From: Euryarchaeota archaeon UBA220
GTDB lineage: Archaea > Thermoplasmatota > Poseidoniia > Poseidoniales > Thalassarchaeaceae
NCBI GenBank assembly: GCA_002501885.1
Contig: DAON01000032.1
Span: 1 to 10,455 of the forward strand
DNA: 10,455 nucleotides
Reading direction: 5' to 3'
Part shown: piece by piece, positions 1 through 6,970 of the stretch
Numbering within the stretch: the first letter of the stretch is position 1
How the letters are laid out: each line of letters opens with the position of its first letter
The notes under the pieces: model-generated
Databases searched by the model: none
What the model was told of the DNA's origin: nothing
Seen by the model: only the letters and a program-made list of their open reading frames with translations
Program-made: the position numbers and the translations under genes

Positions 1-197
1 AGCAATTCGCATTGATCAGTTTCCGATCTAGCAGACATGCCCTTTCTGCCGGGGCGTCTGTTAGCAATGGCATGATTCAGTTCATCCTCATCGATTGGAG
101 TTCCAGGCGGAATTCCCTCAATCAGAGCACCGACACAAGCACCGTGGCTTTCTCCAAACAATGTGACCTTGAGATTGTCACCTAGTGTCATTCCCAT
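1..197 (-). CDS. aroC: chorismate synthase, N-terminal part (truncated by window edge)
   Basis: Only the first 65 residues are in the window; the gene runs off the left end. Chorismate synthase converts 5-enolpyruvylshikimate-3-phosphate to chorismate using reduced FMN. The visible N-terminus shows family hallmarks: LKVTLFGESHG (residues 9-19, with the conserved active-site region His18), then VGALIEGIPPGTPID, and RRPGRKG followed by S-x-R-S-E-T-D (about 47-61). Two starts are possible. ATG at 197 has a very good Shine-Dalgarno (GGAGGAGGT, 204-212) six bases upstream. ATG at 191 makes a classic ATGA overlap with the shikimate kinase stop and would give a family-like MTLGDN start, but at 12-base spacing. 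I chose 197 on spacing. It is the last visible gene of the aromatic operon and fits directly downstream of shikimate kinase. The family call is close to certain from the GESHG region. Confidence 0.95.
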   Translation of the reverse strand, partial: MGMTLGDNLKVTLFGESHGACVGALIEGIPPGTPIDEDELNHAIANRRPGRKGMSARSETDQCEL

Positions 198-1048
198 CTA
201 TCTACCTCCTCCTCTATACCTATAGGCCTAGTAAATCGAGTTCTGATTACTTGCTCACAAGAGTCTTCTAGAGTTTCGGCAACTCCAACAGTATCAGCAT
301 GACAGATTGCAGCAACAGCAGGACCCGAGCCGCTAATTCCAGCGGCTAGAGCTCCCCTTACGATTAGAGAATTACAAAGTCTGAGTGAATCGTCGTCCTT
401 CATTGAGGCTGAGATTGCCATTCCATTTGTCGAAATAGCAGATAGTATAGAACCGCCCGAAAGAGAGGCTAATGCTCTCTCAAACAATTTGCTGTGAGAA
501 ACAAAGTCGAACGATTCAGTAGACAATACTCTGGAGCCCCTCAGTCCAATTAGTACCTCTAGATTCTCTTCAATATCTCCTTCCATCAGGATAGATTCTC
601 TGGATGGAACTGATGGATCTACTAGTTTCCAACCACTAGAGATGGCAGCCCACGCATCATCCATACTGCCGGTAATCGTGCATCCTGCTCTTCTCTGTGC
701 CTCAACGGCCATGTCGACTATCTCGAAATCTCCCAGCCCTGTCCAAGACGCGTTATCTAGTGCCCTGAGGGCTGCACATGCCACTGCTGCACTTGACTTG
801 AGTCCCTGTCCTATCGGAATATCGCTGTGTATTTCCCATCCGATATCATCGAATTGTGGATAGCCCGACTCTGTCCAGACTTGCATGACTGTTTCTAGCA
901 ATCCGTGTTCATCACTAGGAAATTTTTCTCCTTTGACCAATTTAACTTCACATTGTAGTTCGATACCTACTGAGCATCCTTTTCCTAAGCCTGCTGCATG
1001 GAGTACGGAAATTCCTCCATTCGCAGTACCAGTCCCCAATGCACTCAT
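188..1048 (-). CDS. aroK: shikimate kinase, archaeal GHMP type
   Basis: This enzyme phosphorylates shikimate to shikimate-3-phosphate with ATP in the cytoplasm. It belongs to the GHMP kinase superfamily, unrelated to the bacterial P-loop AroK. The 286 residues are the usual length. The N-terminus (about 6-30) has the Gly/Ala-rich pattern leading to GLGKGCSVGIEL. The ATP-binding GHMP motif is PIGQGLKSSAA (78-88). AGCTITGSMDDAWAA (121-135) matches the archaeal shikimate kinase block preceding the conserved Asp-Asp. The C-terminal motif is GALAAGISGSGPAVAAI (232-248). The ATG at 1048 overlaps the dehydroquinate synthase stop as ATGA and has GGAGGT (1058-1063) nine bases upstream, so the start is well supported. 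The stop overlaps the start of chorismate synthase. A homoserine kinase or mevalonate-pathway GHMP kinase is the alternative, but the TGSMDDA block and the operon argue against it. Confidence 0.93.
   Translation of the reverse strand: MSALGTGTANGGISVLHAAGLGKGCSVGIELQCEVKLVKGEKFPSDEHGLLETVMQVWTESGYPQFDDIGWEIHSDIPIGQGLKSSAAVACAALRALDNASWTGLGDFEIVDMAVEAQRRAGCTITGSMDDAWAAISSGWKLVDPSVPSRESILMEGDIEENLEVLIGLRGSRVLSTESFDFVSHSKLFERALASLSGGSILSAISTNGMAISASMKDDDSLRLCNSLIVRGALAAGISGSGPAVAAICHADTVGVAETLEDSCEQVIRTRFTRPIGIEEEVDRWE
204..212 (-). promoter_or_regulatory. ribosome binding site of chorismate synthase
   Basis: GGAGGAGGT on the minus strand lies six bases before ATG 197 and 12 before ATG 191, inside the end of the shikimate kinase gene. 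Spacing favours 197. It is the strongest Shine-Dalgarno I saw in the window. Confidence 0.65.
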
Positions 1049-1992
1049 CTCTCAGCGACCTCCCCCGATACTGCCTGACCGATATGTCTCATACTTGCCT
1101 CATTTAGGACTAGAATCTCAGATCCTTCTTCGATATGAGTGACCGGAACAGCCTCACCACTGGATGAAATTAGGCGAACGGTTTCTGCCTGTTGAAGCAT
1201 GATTTGGCCTTCATTCATCGATGTCGAGAATCTGAGTACGATAAATGGTCTGCGCTCTACCTTGAGTCTGCCGATTACTGCCCCTCTGTTTGAGCCATCA
1301 TTAGACAGGACTGTGACCTCATCGCCCGCTTGGAGTTCATTGAGATATCTTGTGGAGCCGTCGGCCATCAGGACATAGCCGTGAATGGCCCCTGCGTTGA
1401 CCCTAAACGGTCGTGATGGCACATACTCAGAGGGGATTGTTTCCCCGTGCACAAGACATAGTGAGCTGGCGGATGATCCTATTGCCAATCCTTCTCCGGG
1501 CGAAAGTCGCTCAATCAGGTCAACACATACTCTCTCACCGATTCCTGCAGGCTCAACTGAAATAATCGAAGCAGTTACTAGACTAGGGTCTATGACTGGT
1601 TCAGTGGATTCATCAATTTCAGTAGTCAAATTCCTTGCTGTTTCCCAAAGCGACTCGTTACCCTGCTCAGGAGGAAGTAGAACTGCATCTACGCCGTGCT
1701 GCAAAGAGAATACAGCCCCATTGAGATCAATTTCACTTGAAATCGCCGAGGCTACTCTTGTTCCACTACCAGAGGCATTTGCGACAATGTTCTCGAGGGG
1801 TATCATCTTCCAATCTGAGCATCTGACCAATATCCAAGATACGGATCCAATCAGTGATATTGCCTCGTCTTGACCGCGAAAGTCATCCAAAGCAACCTCG
1901 GCGACATCTGGGGCACTTCCAGACCAGAGCCTGCTTACGCCTTCGGGTAGGTCCAGCGAATCGGTCCCAGATGCATCGAGCCAGATTTCCAT
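1045..1992 (-). CDS. aroB': 3-dehydroquinate synthase II (archaeal AroB')
   Basis: This enzyme oxidatively deaminates and cyclises 2-amino-3,7-dideoxy-D-threo-hept-6-ulosonate (ADH) to 3-dehydroquinate, the NAD-dependent second step of the archaeal route described for Methanocaldococcus jannaschii MJ1249. The 315 residues show the family's conserved C-terminal half: PAGIGERVCVDLIERLSPGEGLAIGS (about 148-173), VHGET (181-185), SRPFRVNAGAIHGYVL (193-208), DGSTRYLNELQAGDEV (211-226) and GRLKVERRPFIVL (241-253). The first 130 residues are more divergent, which is normal for the family. The ATG at 1992 shares one base with the ADH synthase stop (TAATG), with a weak purine run GGGGG about eight bases upstream, indicating translational coupling. 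Its stop overlaps the shikimate kinase start by four bases. It is not related to classical bacterial AroB. The family is very clear; the function follows from the neighbouring ADH synthase. Confidence 0.94.
   Translation of the reverse strand: MEIWLDASGTDSLDLPEGVSRLWSGSAPDVAEVALDDFRGQDEAISLIGSVSWILVRCSDWKMIPLENIVANASGSGTRVASAISSEIDLNGAVFSLQHGVDAVLLPPEQGNESLWETARNLTTEIDESTEPVIDPSLVTASIISVEPAGIGERVCVDLIERLSPGEGLAIGSSASSLCLVHGETIPSEYVPSRPFRVNAGAIHGYVLMADGSTRYLNELQAGDEVTVLSNDGSNRGAVIGRLKVERRPFIVLRFSTSMNEGQIMLQQAETVRLISSSGEAVPVTHIEEGSEILVLNEASMRHIGQAVSGEVAER
1058..1063 (-). promoter_or_regulatory. ribosome binding site of shikimate kinase
   Basis: GGAGGT on the minus strand is nine bases before ATG 1048, inside the end of the dehydroquinate synthase gene. 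It supports this start and indicates coupled translation. Confidence 0.6.
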
Positions 1993-2792
1993 TACTTGCC
2001 CCCAAGTCGCTCTGATGCCTCTGCCGCACTGACTCCATCATGGATTACCGCTCGAAGGGCCGAAACACGAGATTTTGGGTCATCACTAGAGAAAACCTGC
2101 CTGCCCATACAAACTCCTGCTCCTCCGGCAGCGATTGAGTCCTCTACAGTCTGTAGAGTCTCAAGGAATGTACCGCCAGATGGCCCACCTGCAATCAAAA
2201 CGGGAATTGGGGCTGCCTGAGTAACTTCTCTGAATGACTCTATCGAGCCTGTCCAAGGCACTTTGACAACATCACACCCAAGTTCCCAAGCTATGCGTGC
2301 TGCATGGGCTACTCCATTTGTTGAATCTTCATCAGAAATCTTGAGATTTGGTCCTCGTGGATACACCATTCCTAGCACTGGCATTGCGAGAGGGAAGGCC
2401 TCGGTAGTCAGCCGGCCTAGTGATTCAATCATCTCTGTCTCAGCATCATCGCCGAGATTGACCTGTCCAGAGATCCCCATGGCACCACGCTGCCAACACT
2501 CTTCTGCAGTTGCGACATTGATCTTGTGTTGGTCTCTGTCTCCGCCATGCACAGTAGATGCTGAAACATGACAAACAAAACCGTGCCATCCAGTAGCATC
2601 TGCGTGATAGGTAAGAGACCCCTTTTGCAGCACAATAGCATCGGCACCGCCTGCAATTATGCTCTCAATTAGAGAGTCCATGTTCTGAAGACCTTGCTCA
2701 GGATAGTTGGAAGTCCCATGATCCATGGGTATCCAGACCCCTCTTCCTCCGGGCAGGATTCTAGCCAGCCTGTCTTCCAGAGTATCGGACAT
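1992..2792 (-). CDS. aroA': 2-amino-3,7-dideoxy-D-threo-hept-6-ulosonate (ADH) synthase
   Basis: First enzyme of the archaeal aromatic pathway. It joins aspartate semialdehyde to a 6-deoxy-5-ketofructose-phosphate-derived unit to give ADH, replacing the DAHP synthase step (the MJ0400 type). The 266 residues form a class I fructose-bisphosphate aldolase-like TIM barrel. Visible motifs: WIPMDHG (20-26, conserved Asp24-His25), GADAIVLQKG (49-58), MVYPRG (142-147, Tyr144 in the general acid position), DVVKVPWTGSIESF (174-187, Schiff-base Lys177 by homology) and PVLIAGGPSGG with GAGVCMGRQVFSSDDP (197-239, phosphate-binding end). A plain class I aldolase is possible by fold, but the adjacent dehydroquinate synthase II makes the ADH role much more likely. 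It is the first gene of the aromatic operon. The upstream 79 bases contain the exonuclease hairpin and no convincing TATA box. The start at 2792 has only a weak purine stretch (GCGAG). Confidence 0.92.
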   Translation of the reverse strand: MSDTLEDRLARILPGGRGVWIPMDHGTSNYPEQGLQNMDSLIESIIAGGADAIVLQKGSLTYHADATGWHGFVCHVSASTVHGGDRDQHKINVATAEECWQRGAMGISGQVNLGDDAETEMIESLGRLTTEAFPLAMPVLGMVYPRGPNLKISDEDSTNGVAHAARIAWELGCDVVKVPWTGSIESFREVTQAAPIPVLIAGGPSGGTFLETLQTVEDSIAAGGAGVCMGRQVFSSDDPKSRVSALRAVIHDGVSAAEASERLGGK

Positions 2793-2852
2793 GCGGTCTC
2801 GCGACTACTTCATCACTTGAAAGGTGGTGTATTCGGGCATTTCAGACAAAAT

Positions 2853-2869
2853 CGCTCCCGTAGGGAGCG
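2853..2869 (-). terminator. hairpin with T-rich tail after exonuclease III
   Basis: A perfect 7-bp inverted repeat (CGCTCCC / GGGAGCG, 3-base loop) begins three bases past the exonuclease III stop. On the minus strand it is followed by ATTTTGT. This resembles an intrinsic terminator and separates the transport/repair gene run from the aromatic operon. Archaeal termination depends mainly on U-runs and this one is short and interrupted, so it may instead be a 3'-end stabilising or processing hairpin. Confidence 0.55.
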
Positions 2870-2871
2870 GA

Positions 2872-3654
2872 TTACAAATCAAGATCAACAATTAGGGGTG
2901 CGTGATCTGACACAACCAAGCCCCCTTCTCTGAGGACTTCGGCTGACTTGAATAGAGACCTTGCAGCATCATTTGCGAGAACATAATCTATTCTCCAGCC
3001 GCGGTCCAACTCTCTGGCCCTACCGCGATTAGACCACCATGTGTAGGGTCCTTTCTGCTGCCCCACGTGAATCCTCAGCAGGTCATGCCAACCGAAGTCG
3101 AGAAGCCGGGTGAACCATTCTCTCTCATGGTCGAGGAACCCGGATGTCTTGCGATTACCAGACGGGTTCCAGATGTCGTCTTCCTGATGAGCAATGTTGA
3201 GGTCTCCGCAAAGTAAAGCCGGCTCTTCTGACTCTATGAATTGCTTCGACCAGACTAGCATGTCCTCGATCCACTTGTCCTTGTATGTCTGACGCTCAGA
3301 GTTAGATGAGCCGTTCGGTAGGTACATGTTGACGCAGTGAAGATTGCCGTGCTTGGTGTGCAATACTCTCCCATCGGGATCACGGATGTCGTCAAGTTCG
3401 GTATCTATGCCTCGTCCAATCTCGCTGAGTCCTACTCTAGAGCAAGTCATAACACCCGAGTAACCCTTCTTCTGAGCTGGGTGCCAGATTACATCGTGCC
3501 CTTCTGGAGGTTGCCACTCTTCCGGCATTTGCTCGGGCAGTGCTCTGACTTCTTGGAACAGCCATACATCTGCGTCGATGCGTTTGGTGAAGTCGCTCAG
3601 ACCCTTGCGATGCGCGGCTCTGATGCCATTGAGGTTCCAAGTTACGACTCTCAC
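2872..3654 (-). CDS. xthA: exodeoxyribonuclease III / AP endonuclease
   Basis: A cytoplasmic Mg-dependent DNA-repair nuclease of the endonuclease/exonuclease/phosphatase superfamily. It cuts 5' of abasic sites and removes nucleotides from 3' ends. The 260 residues match ExoIII length, and the catalytic set is complete: WNLNGIRAA (6-14, Asn7), LFQEVRA (32-38, Glu35), VNMYLPNG (108-115, Tyr111), GDLNIAH (150-156, Asp151 and Asn153), SGFLDHEREWF (171-181), GPYTWWSNRGRARELDRGWRIDYVLA (202-227, including Asp223) and SDHAPL (249-254, Asp250-His251). Translation starts at GTG (3654), nine bases after the permease stop, without a clear Shine-Dalgarno. Starting there puts the core beta-strand at the N-terminus as in E. 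coli ExoIII. It sits at the end of an ABC transporter gene run with no obvious functional link to it. The general class is certain; exonuclease versus mainly AP endonuclease activity cannot be read from sequence. Confidence 0.95.
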   Translation of the reverse strand: MRVVTWNLNGIRAAHRKGLSDFTKRIDADVWLFQEVRALPEQMPEEWQPPEGHDVIWHPAQKKGYSGVMTCSRVGLSEIGRGIDTELDDIRDPDGRVLHTKHGNLHCVNMYLPNGSSNSERQTYKDKWIEDMLVWSKQFIESEEPALLCGDLNIAHQEDDIWNPSGNRKTSGFLDHEREWFTRLLDFGWHDLLRIHVGQQKGPYTWWSNRGRARELDRGWRIDYVLANDAARSLFKSAEVLREGGLVVSDHAPLIVDLDL

Positions 3655-3663
3655 AGACTAGCG

Positions 3664-6099
3664 CTACTGTGAGAGGTCTTTGACCTTCTCCACTAGGTCC
3701 ATCTTTCTGACTCGCGATGTTCCGATTGGTGTCGAGAGCACGGAGATGACCACTACAATCAGAATTAGTTGGAGTGTGCTAGCAAAATTCGGCTGGAGGG
3801 AGAAGTAGAACGCCCATTGGACGAGTTGTGAAATCAGATACTGTGCCATCACTATGGTGAATGCGGCTGAGAGAATCCCTCCAATTAGTCCGATTGCGAA
3901 GTGCTCACCCAGGATCATCATCCTGATTCTAGATATCGGAGCACCCAGTACTCTGAGGGTTGCCAACTCAGAATCACGCTCGCTGAGATTCATCAGCAGA
4001 GTGATTGAGAGTACTGCAACGGCAATGAGAATACCAAGTCCTAGAATGGCGTTGTAGATGCCTTGCTGCTGCTCTAGCAAGGATTCGAACGAGTCGATTA
4101 TGTCTTGTCTCTGAGTGATTCCGACAGACATCTCCCCTATCTCATCATCCAACTCAATTCCCTCTGGCAAAGTGAGAAGGACGGAAGTAGCTTCCAATCC
4201 GATGGCATCTGACAAATCAGTGCGGTGGAAGTAAATCGTCCGAGAGACCTCTCCACTGGTCACTCCGCTTATCTCGACCTCGAGCGAAAATGGGCCGAAC
4301 ATGACAGTCTGTTTCTGACCCACCTCCCATTCGAGGAACAGCATGGTTCCCTCATCCACCAGTACATTGGGAGTATCGGCGCCTAGAGTGGGAAGTTGAC
4401 CCTCGGACAGATCTATCGGAATCATCGCATCATCCCCAGTGGAGATTACATCTAGCCCGTAGGCTAGGAACTGCCTAGTGTCGCCCTCTGCATTTCCTGG
4501 GAAAACCAGCATAGACTCAAAATCTGCTCCGTTTTCCTCGGCCCACTCTATGATTTCCCCCTCTCCTCCGAAGGGCACATTTACCTGTGCATCCCAGTTT
4601 TGGTTGGCTCCGGTGACTAGATTGTCCATAGAATCCATCATCATAGACATGGTTCCGAAGATGAGCATAGACAGGCCCACAGCGAAGAAGGTGAATACCA
4701 GTCTCATCGGCTTCCTGACGCTTGATCTAACAGTCAGGCCGACCGTTGTAGGTAGGCGCGATGTCAGCCTCTGAATTCCACGCGAAGATAGTCTGACCTC
4801 ATTTTGCCCCCTCAGTATATCGAGTGGTTGAATCGTTGATGCCTCGTAAGCGGGCTTAATTCCAGCAATCAGAACTACAACCATAGCGATACCCAGATTC
4901 TGCAGAATTAGCGATGGCTCGGTGCTGAAGCCGATTGCTGGAATGCCGATGATTTCCTCATACATCGCCACCATCGCAGGCCCACCGAAGGCAGCACCTA
5001 GGATGATGCCAATCGTAGAGCCGATTAGACCGATGGCTACAGGTGCGAGGATGAATCCAGGCATAATTGCAGATCTAGGAATTCCAAGAGTTCGGAGTAT
5101 TGCAATTTCTCTGGCTTGAGATTGGATCAGCCTCTGTAGGCTAAGGAAGATTGTGATTCCAGCGACCATAGCAATCATTCCCGTAATTACTGGATAACTC
5201 AGGCTGGCTCCCTCGGCATCAGCGCGCAGGAATTCGACTGATTGGACACCGGACCTATCGTAAGCAGTAAATGAAGAGTCGTCGGCATCCATCACCGTCT
5301 GCCTGACATAGGAGATGGCTTGGCTCAGACTCTCGCCTTCAACCTCCTCTGTAGACTGAAGGTCAAACTCAGGTGTACCTTCGACATCTAGGAGCAATAG
5401 ATTGGCAGCACCAGCACTCAGGTTGGCTAGACGCTCAATTCCCGAATCGGACAAGTAACCGGTAGCAAAGGTACCTGGATCGGCAGGAAGAATGGAGCCT
5501 TCCAAAGCATAGTAGAGATGATATGGGTGGTAACCGATTCCTACTACCGTGAAGTCCATGCTGCCATGGCCTGCACCAATGGAGACTATGTCTCCGACTT
5601 CGATGCCCATCCCAGACGCCGCATGCTCGTCGAGAACTATCTCGTCATCTGCCACTGCTAATCTGCCAGAACAGCATTCGTGTTCAGGCATCCAGACCTT
5701 GTCTATCCTGCCCTCATCGATACCATGCCAAACAGCAGGAACAAGTTTCTCATCACCTTCTTCGGAATGAAACATCAGGCCATCCACTACCACTCTTGGC
5801 TCACATGAAACCAGAGGCAACTCAGGATCAGGCCAGTTCTGCGCTATCTCGGAGCAGAGTGAGTCGGCGATTTCCCCGTCCCAAGTTGAAGCTGTGTTCT
5901 CGACCCAGACATCTGCAAGGTTGGTGCCCTGCTCATCATCAGAGTAGATGTTGTCGTACAGATTGTGTACTGAGTTAGCGTATGTTCCAAACGAGATTCC
6001 TGCAAACAAACCGACGGCAACCATGCTGACCACCGCGAATAGCATCAGCCTCCTCTTCATCAGGCTCCTTGCGAGGCGTTTGGTCAGTAGACTGGACAC
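3664..6099 (-). CDS. ABC transporter permease, FtsX/MacB/LolC-like, two FtsX domains
   Basis: Membrane subunit of an ABC system of the type that moves lipoproteins, peptides or lipids across or out of the membrane, or transmits force to envelope proteins. The substrate is unknown. The 811 residues form a duplicated architecture with about eight helices: near 18-38, a large extracytoplasmic domain (40-298) with Cys82, Cys99 and Cys142-143, helices near 300-322, 345-370 and 400-416, then a second unit with a helix at 465-486, another external domain (490-680) and helices near 682-704, 733-755 and 776-796. Each unit has the FtsX coupling-helix signature: AREIAILRTLGIPRSAI (about 329-345) and DSELATLRVLGAPISRI (about 709-725). 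Translation starts at GTG 6099, supported by GAGGTGA (6104-6110), which overlaps the stop of the ATPase gene nine bases away. The pair is therefore translationally linked. No periplasmic adaptor is seen nearby. Confidence 0.9.
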   Translation of the reverse strand: MSSLLTKRLARSLMKRRLMLFAVVSMVAVGLFAGISFGTYANSVHNLYDNIYSDDEQGTNLADVWVENTASTWDGEIADSLCSEIAQNWPDPELPLVSCEPRVVVDGLMFHSEEGDEKLVPAVWHGIDEGRIDKVWMPEHECCSGRLAVADDEIVLDEHAASGMGIEVGDIVSIGAGHGSMDFTVVGIGYHPYHLYYALEGSILPADPGTFATGYLSDSGIERLANLSAGAANLLLLDVEGTPEFDLQSTEEVEGESLSQAISYVRQTVMDADDSSFTAYDRSGVQSVEFLRADAEGASLSYPVITGMIAMVAGITIFLSLQRLIQSQAREIAILRTLGIPRSAIMPGFILAPVAIGLIGSTIGIILGAAFGGPAMVAMYEEIIGIPAIGFSTEPSLILQNLGIAMVVVLIAGIKPAYEASTIQPLDILRGQNEVRLSSRGIQRLTSRLPTTVGLTVRSSVRKPMRLVFTFFAVGLSMLIFGTMSMMMDSMDNLVTGANQNWDAQVNVPFGGEGEIIEWAEENGADFESMLVFPGNAEGDTRQFLAYGLDVISTGDDAMIPIDLSEGQLPTLGADTPNVLVDEGTMLFLEWEVGQKQTVMFGPFSLEVEISGVTSGEVSRTIYFHRTDLSDAIGLEATSVLLTLPEGIELDDEIGEMSVGITQRQDIIDSFESLLEQQQGIYNAILGLGILIAVAVLSITLLMNLSERDSELATLRVLGAPISRIRMMILGEHFAIGLIGGILSAAFTIVMAQYLISQLVQWAFYFSLQPNFASTLQLILIVVVISVLSTPIGTSRVRKMDLVEKVKDLSQ

Positions 6100-6103
6100 T
6101 CAA

Positions 6104-6110
6104 TCACCTC
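6104..6110 (-). promoter_or_regulatory. ribosome binding site deciding the GTG start of the permease
   Basis: GAGGTGA on the minus strand sits four bases before GTG 6099 and overlaps the TGA stop of the ATPase gene. It favours the GTG start and suggests that a terminating ribosome re-initiates on the permease. Confidence 0.7.
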
Positions 6111-6927
6111 ATCCAATGCGGTCATCTGAGAGAATCCAGCCACTATCGAGTCTGACTGCTCTTGTTGAGTACTCGACAAGAGACTCGTCATGAGTCACGA
6201 AGACGCAGGTAATGCCCTCGGCCTGGCAAGCCTTCACCAAGACTTCCATGACCATGCCCGAGGTCTTGGAGTCTAAATTTCCAGTCAGTTCGTCTCCGAG
6301 GAGTAGGCGTGGCTTCTTAGCCAGACTCCTCGCAATCGCCACTCTCTGCTGTTGCCCGCCGCTAATCTCAGCGGGAAACCTGTCAACTTCCTCGCTCAGC
6401 CCAACTAGGTCGAGCAGGTGACGTGCACGGGCCTCATCACGGCCTCCTGCCAACTCCTGAATCAGAGTGATGTTCTCAAGCACTGTGAGATCCTGTAGGA
6501 GATTGAAAAATTGGAAGACATATCCAATATTTTCTCTCCTGAATGAAGTGGCTTCCTCACTAGCCTTTGCCATAGGTCGAGAGTAAGAGAAGTAATGCAA
6601 GGGATAGAGTAGGAGACGTAAGAGAGGTCGCAAGGGATCAAACCAAGCAGTGCGGCTCTCGGTAGTGATTTGATTCCACCACCTAAGTGGGATTTCAGGA
6701 GCCCTAGGTACTTCCTCACCTGCAAACCTGTATGTTCCAGCAGTTGGACTGTCCAGTGCTGAAATGCAGTTCAGCAAAGTGGTCTTTCCCGAGCCTGAAG
6801 GACCCAGTAGGATTATTCTCTCACCCTCATTAATTTCCAAATCAATTCCATCGAGGGCTTTGACTGTACCTGAGGCCATATGATAGTGCCTCTCCAGTCC
6901 TTTCATACTCACTAGTGGCATAGACAT
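6109..6927 (-). CDS. ABC transporter ATP-binding protein (LolD/MacB-like) with insertion
   Basis: ATPase subunit powering the downstream permease. Numbered from the ATG at 6927 (272 residues): Walker A GPSGSGKT (42-49), Q-loop VFQFFNLL (Gln139), signature ISGGQQQR (188-195), Walker B LLLGDE (208-213, catalytic Glu213), D-loop GNLD and switch His246 in VTHDE. All catalytic elements are present. It differs from the family in two ways. About 40 extra residues lie between the strand after Walker A (TYRFAGEEV) and the Q-loop (ENIGYVFQ), rich in Trp, Leu, Tyr and Pro. The usual ADEPTGNLD reads GDELTGNLD. Start choice: an ATG at 6948 would add MNYGVVR, but the GGAG at 6936-6939 lies eight bases before the ATG at 6927, which also fits family N-termini. 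The gene begins 43 bases after the membrane-protein stop and ends nine bases before the permease. Confidence 0.92.
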   Translation of the reverse strand: MSMPLVSMKGLERHYHMASGTVKALDGIDLEINEGERIILLGPSGSGKTTLLNCISALDSPTAGTYRFAGEEVPRAPEIPLRWWNQITTESRTAWFDPLRPLLRLLLYPLHYFSYSRPMAKASEEATSFRRENIGYVFQFFNLLQDLTVLENITLIQELAGGRDEARARHLLDLVGLSEEVDRFPAEISGGQQQRVAIARSLAKKPRLLLGDELTGNLDSKTSGMVMEVLVKACQAEGITCVFVTHDESLVEYSTRAVRLDSGWILSDDRIG

Positions 6928-6929
6928 TC

Positions 6930-6946
6930 GAACTACTCCGTAGTTC
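6930..6946 (-). promoter_or_regulatory. inverted repeat presenting the Shine-Dalgarno of the ATPase gene
   Basis: A perfect 7-bp inverted repeat (GAACTAC / GTAGTTC) has a three-base loop that reads GGA on the minus strand. Loop plus first stem base form the GGAG that would serve the ATG at 6927. It could be a translational control hairpin or a protein operator. It could also be chance: if translation begins at 6948, these bases are coding. Confidence 0.4.
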
Positions 6947-6970
6947 ATGCAAGCAGAATCAACTAATCAA

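Noticed and set aside
1385..1873. A 162-codon plus-strand open frame opposite dehydroquinate synthase II
   Set aside because: It is antisense to a clearly conserved enzyme, has a low-complexity Ser/Thr/Pro/Ile-rich product and no matching motif.
2793..2871. Promoter for the aromatic operon in the gap before ADH synthase
   Set aside because: The gap is a natural place for one, but I see only a weak GAATAC and no convincing BRE/TATA pair.
3337..3672. A 111-codon plus-strand open frame opposite exonuclease III
   Set aside because: The exonuclease frame carries a complete catalytic motif set; the antisense product shows nothing recognisable.
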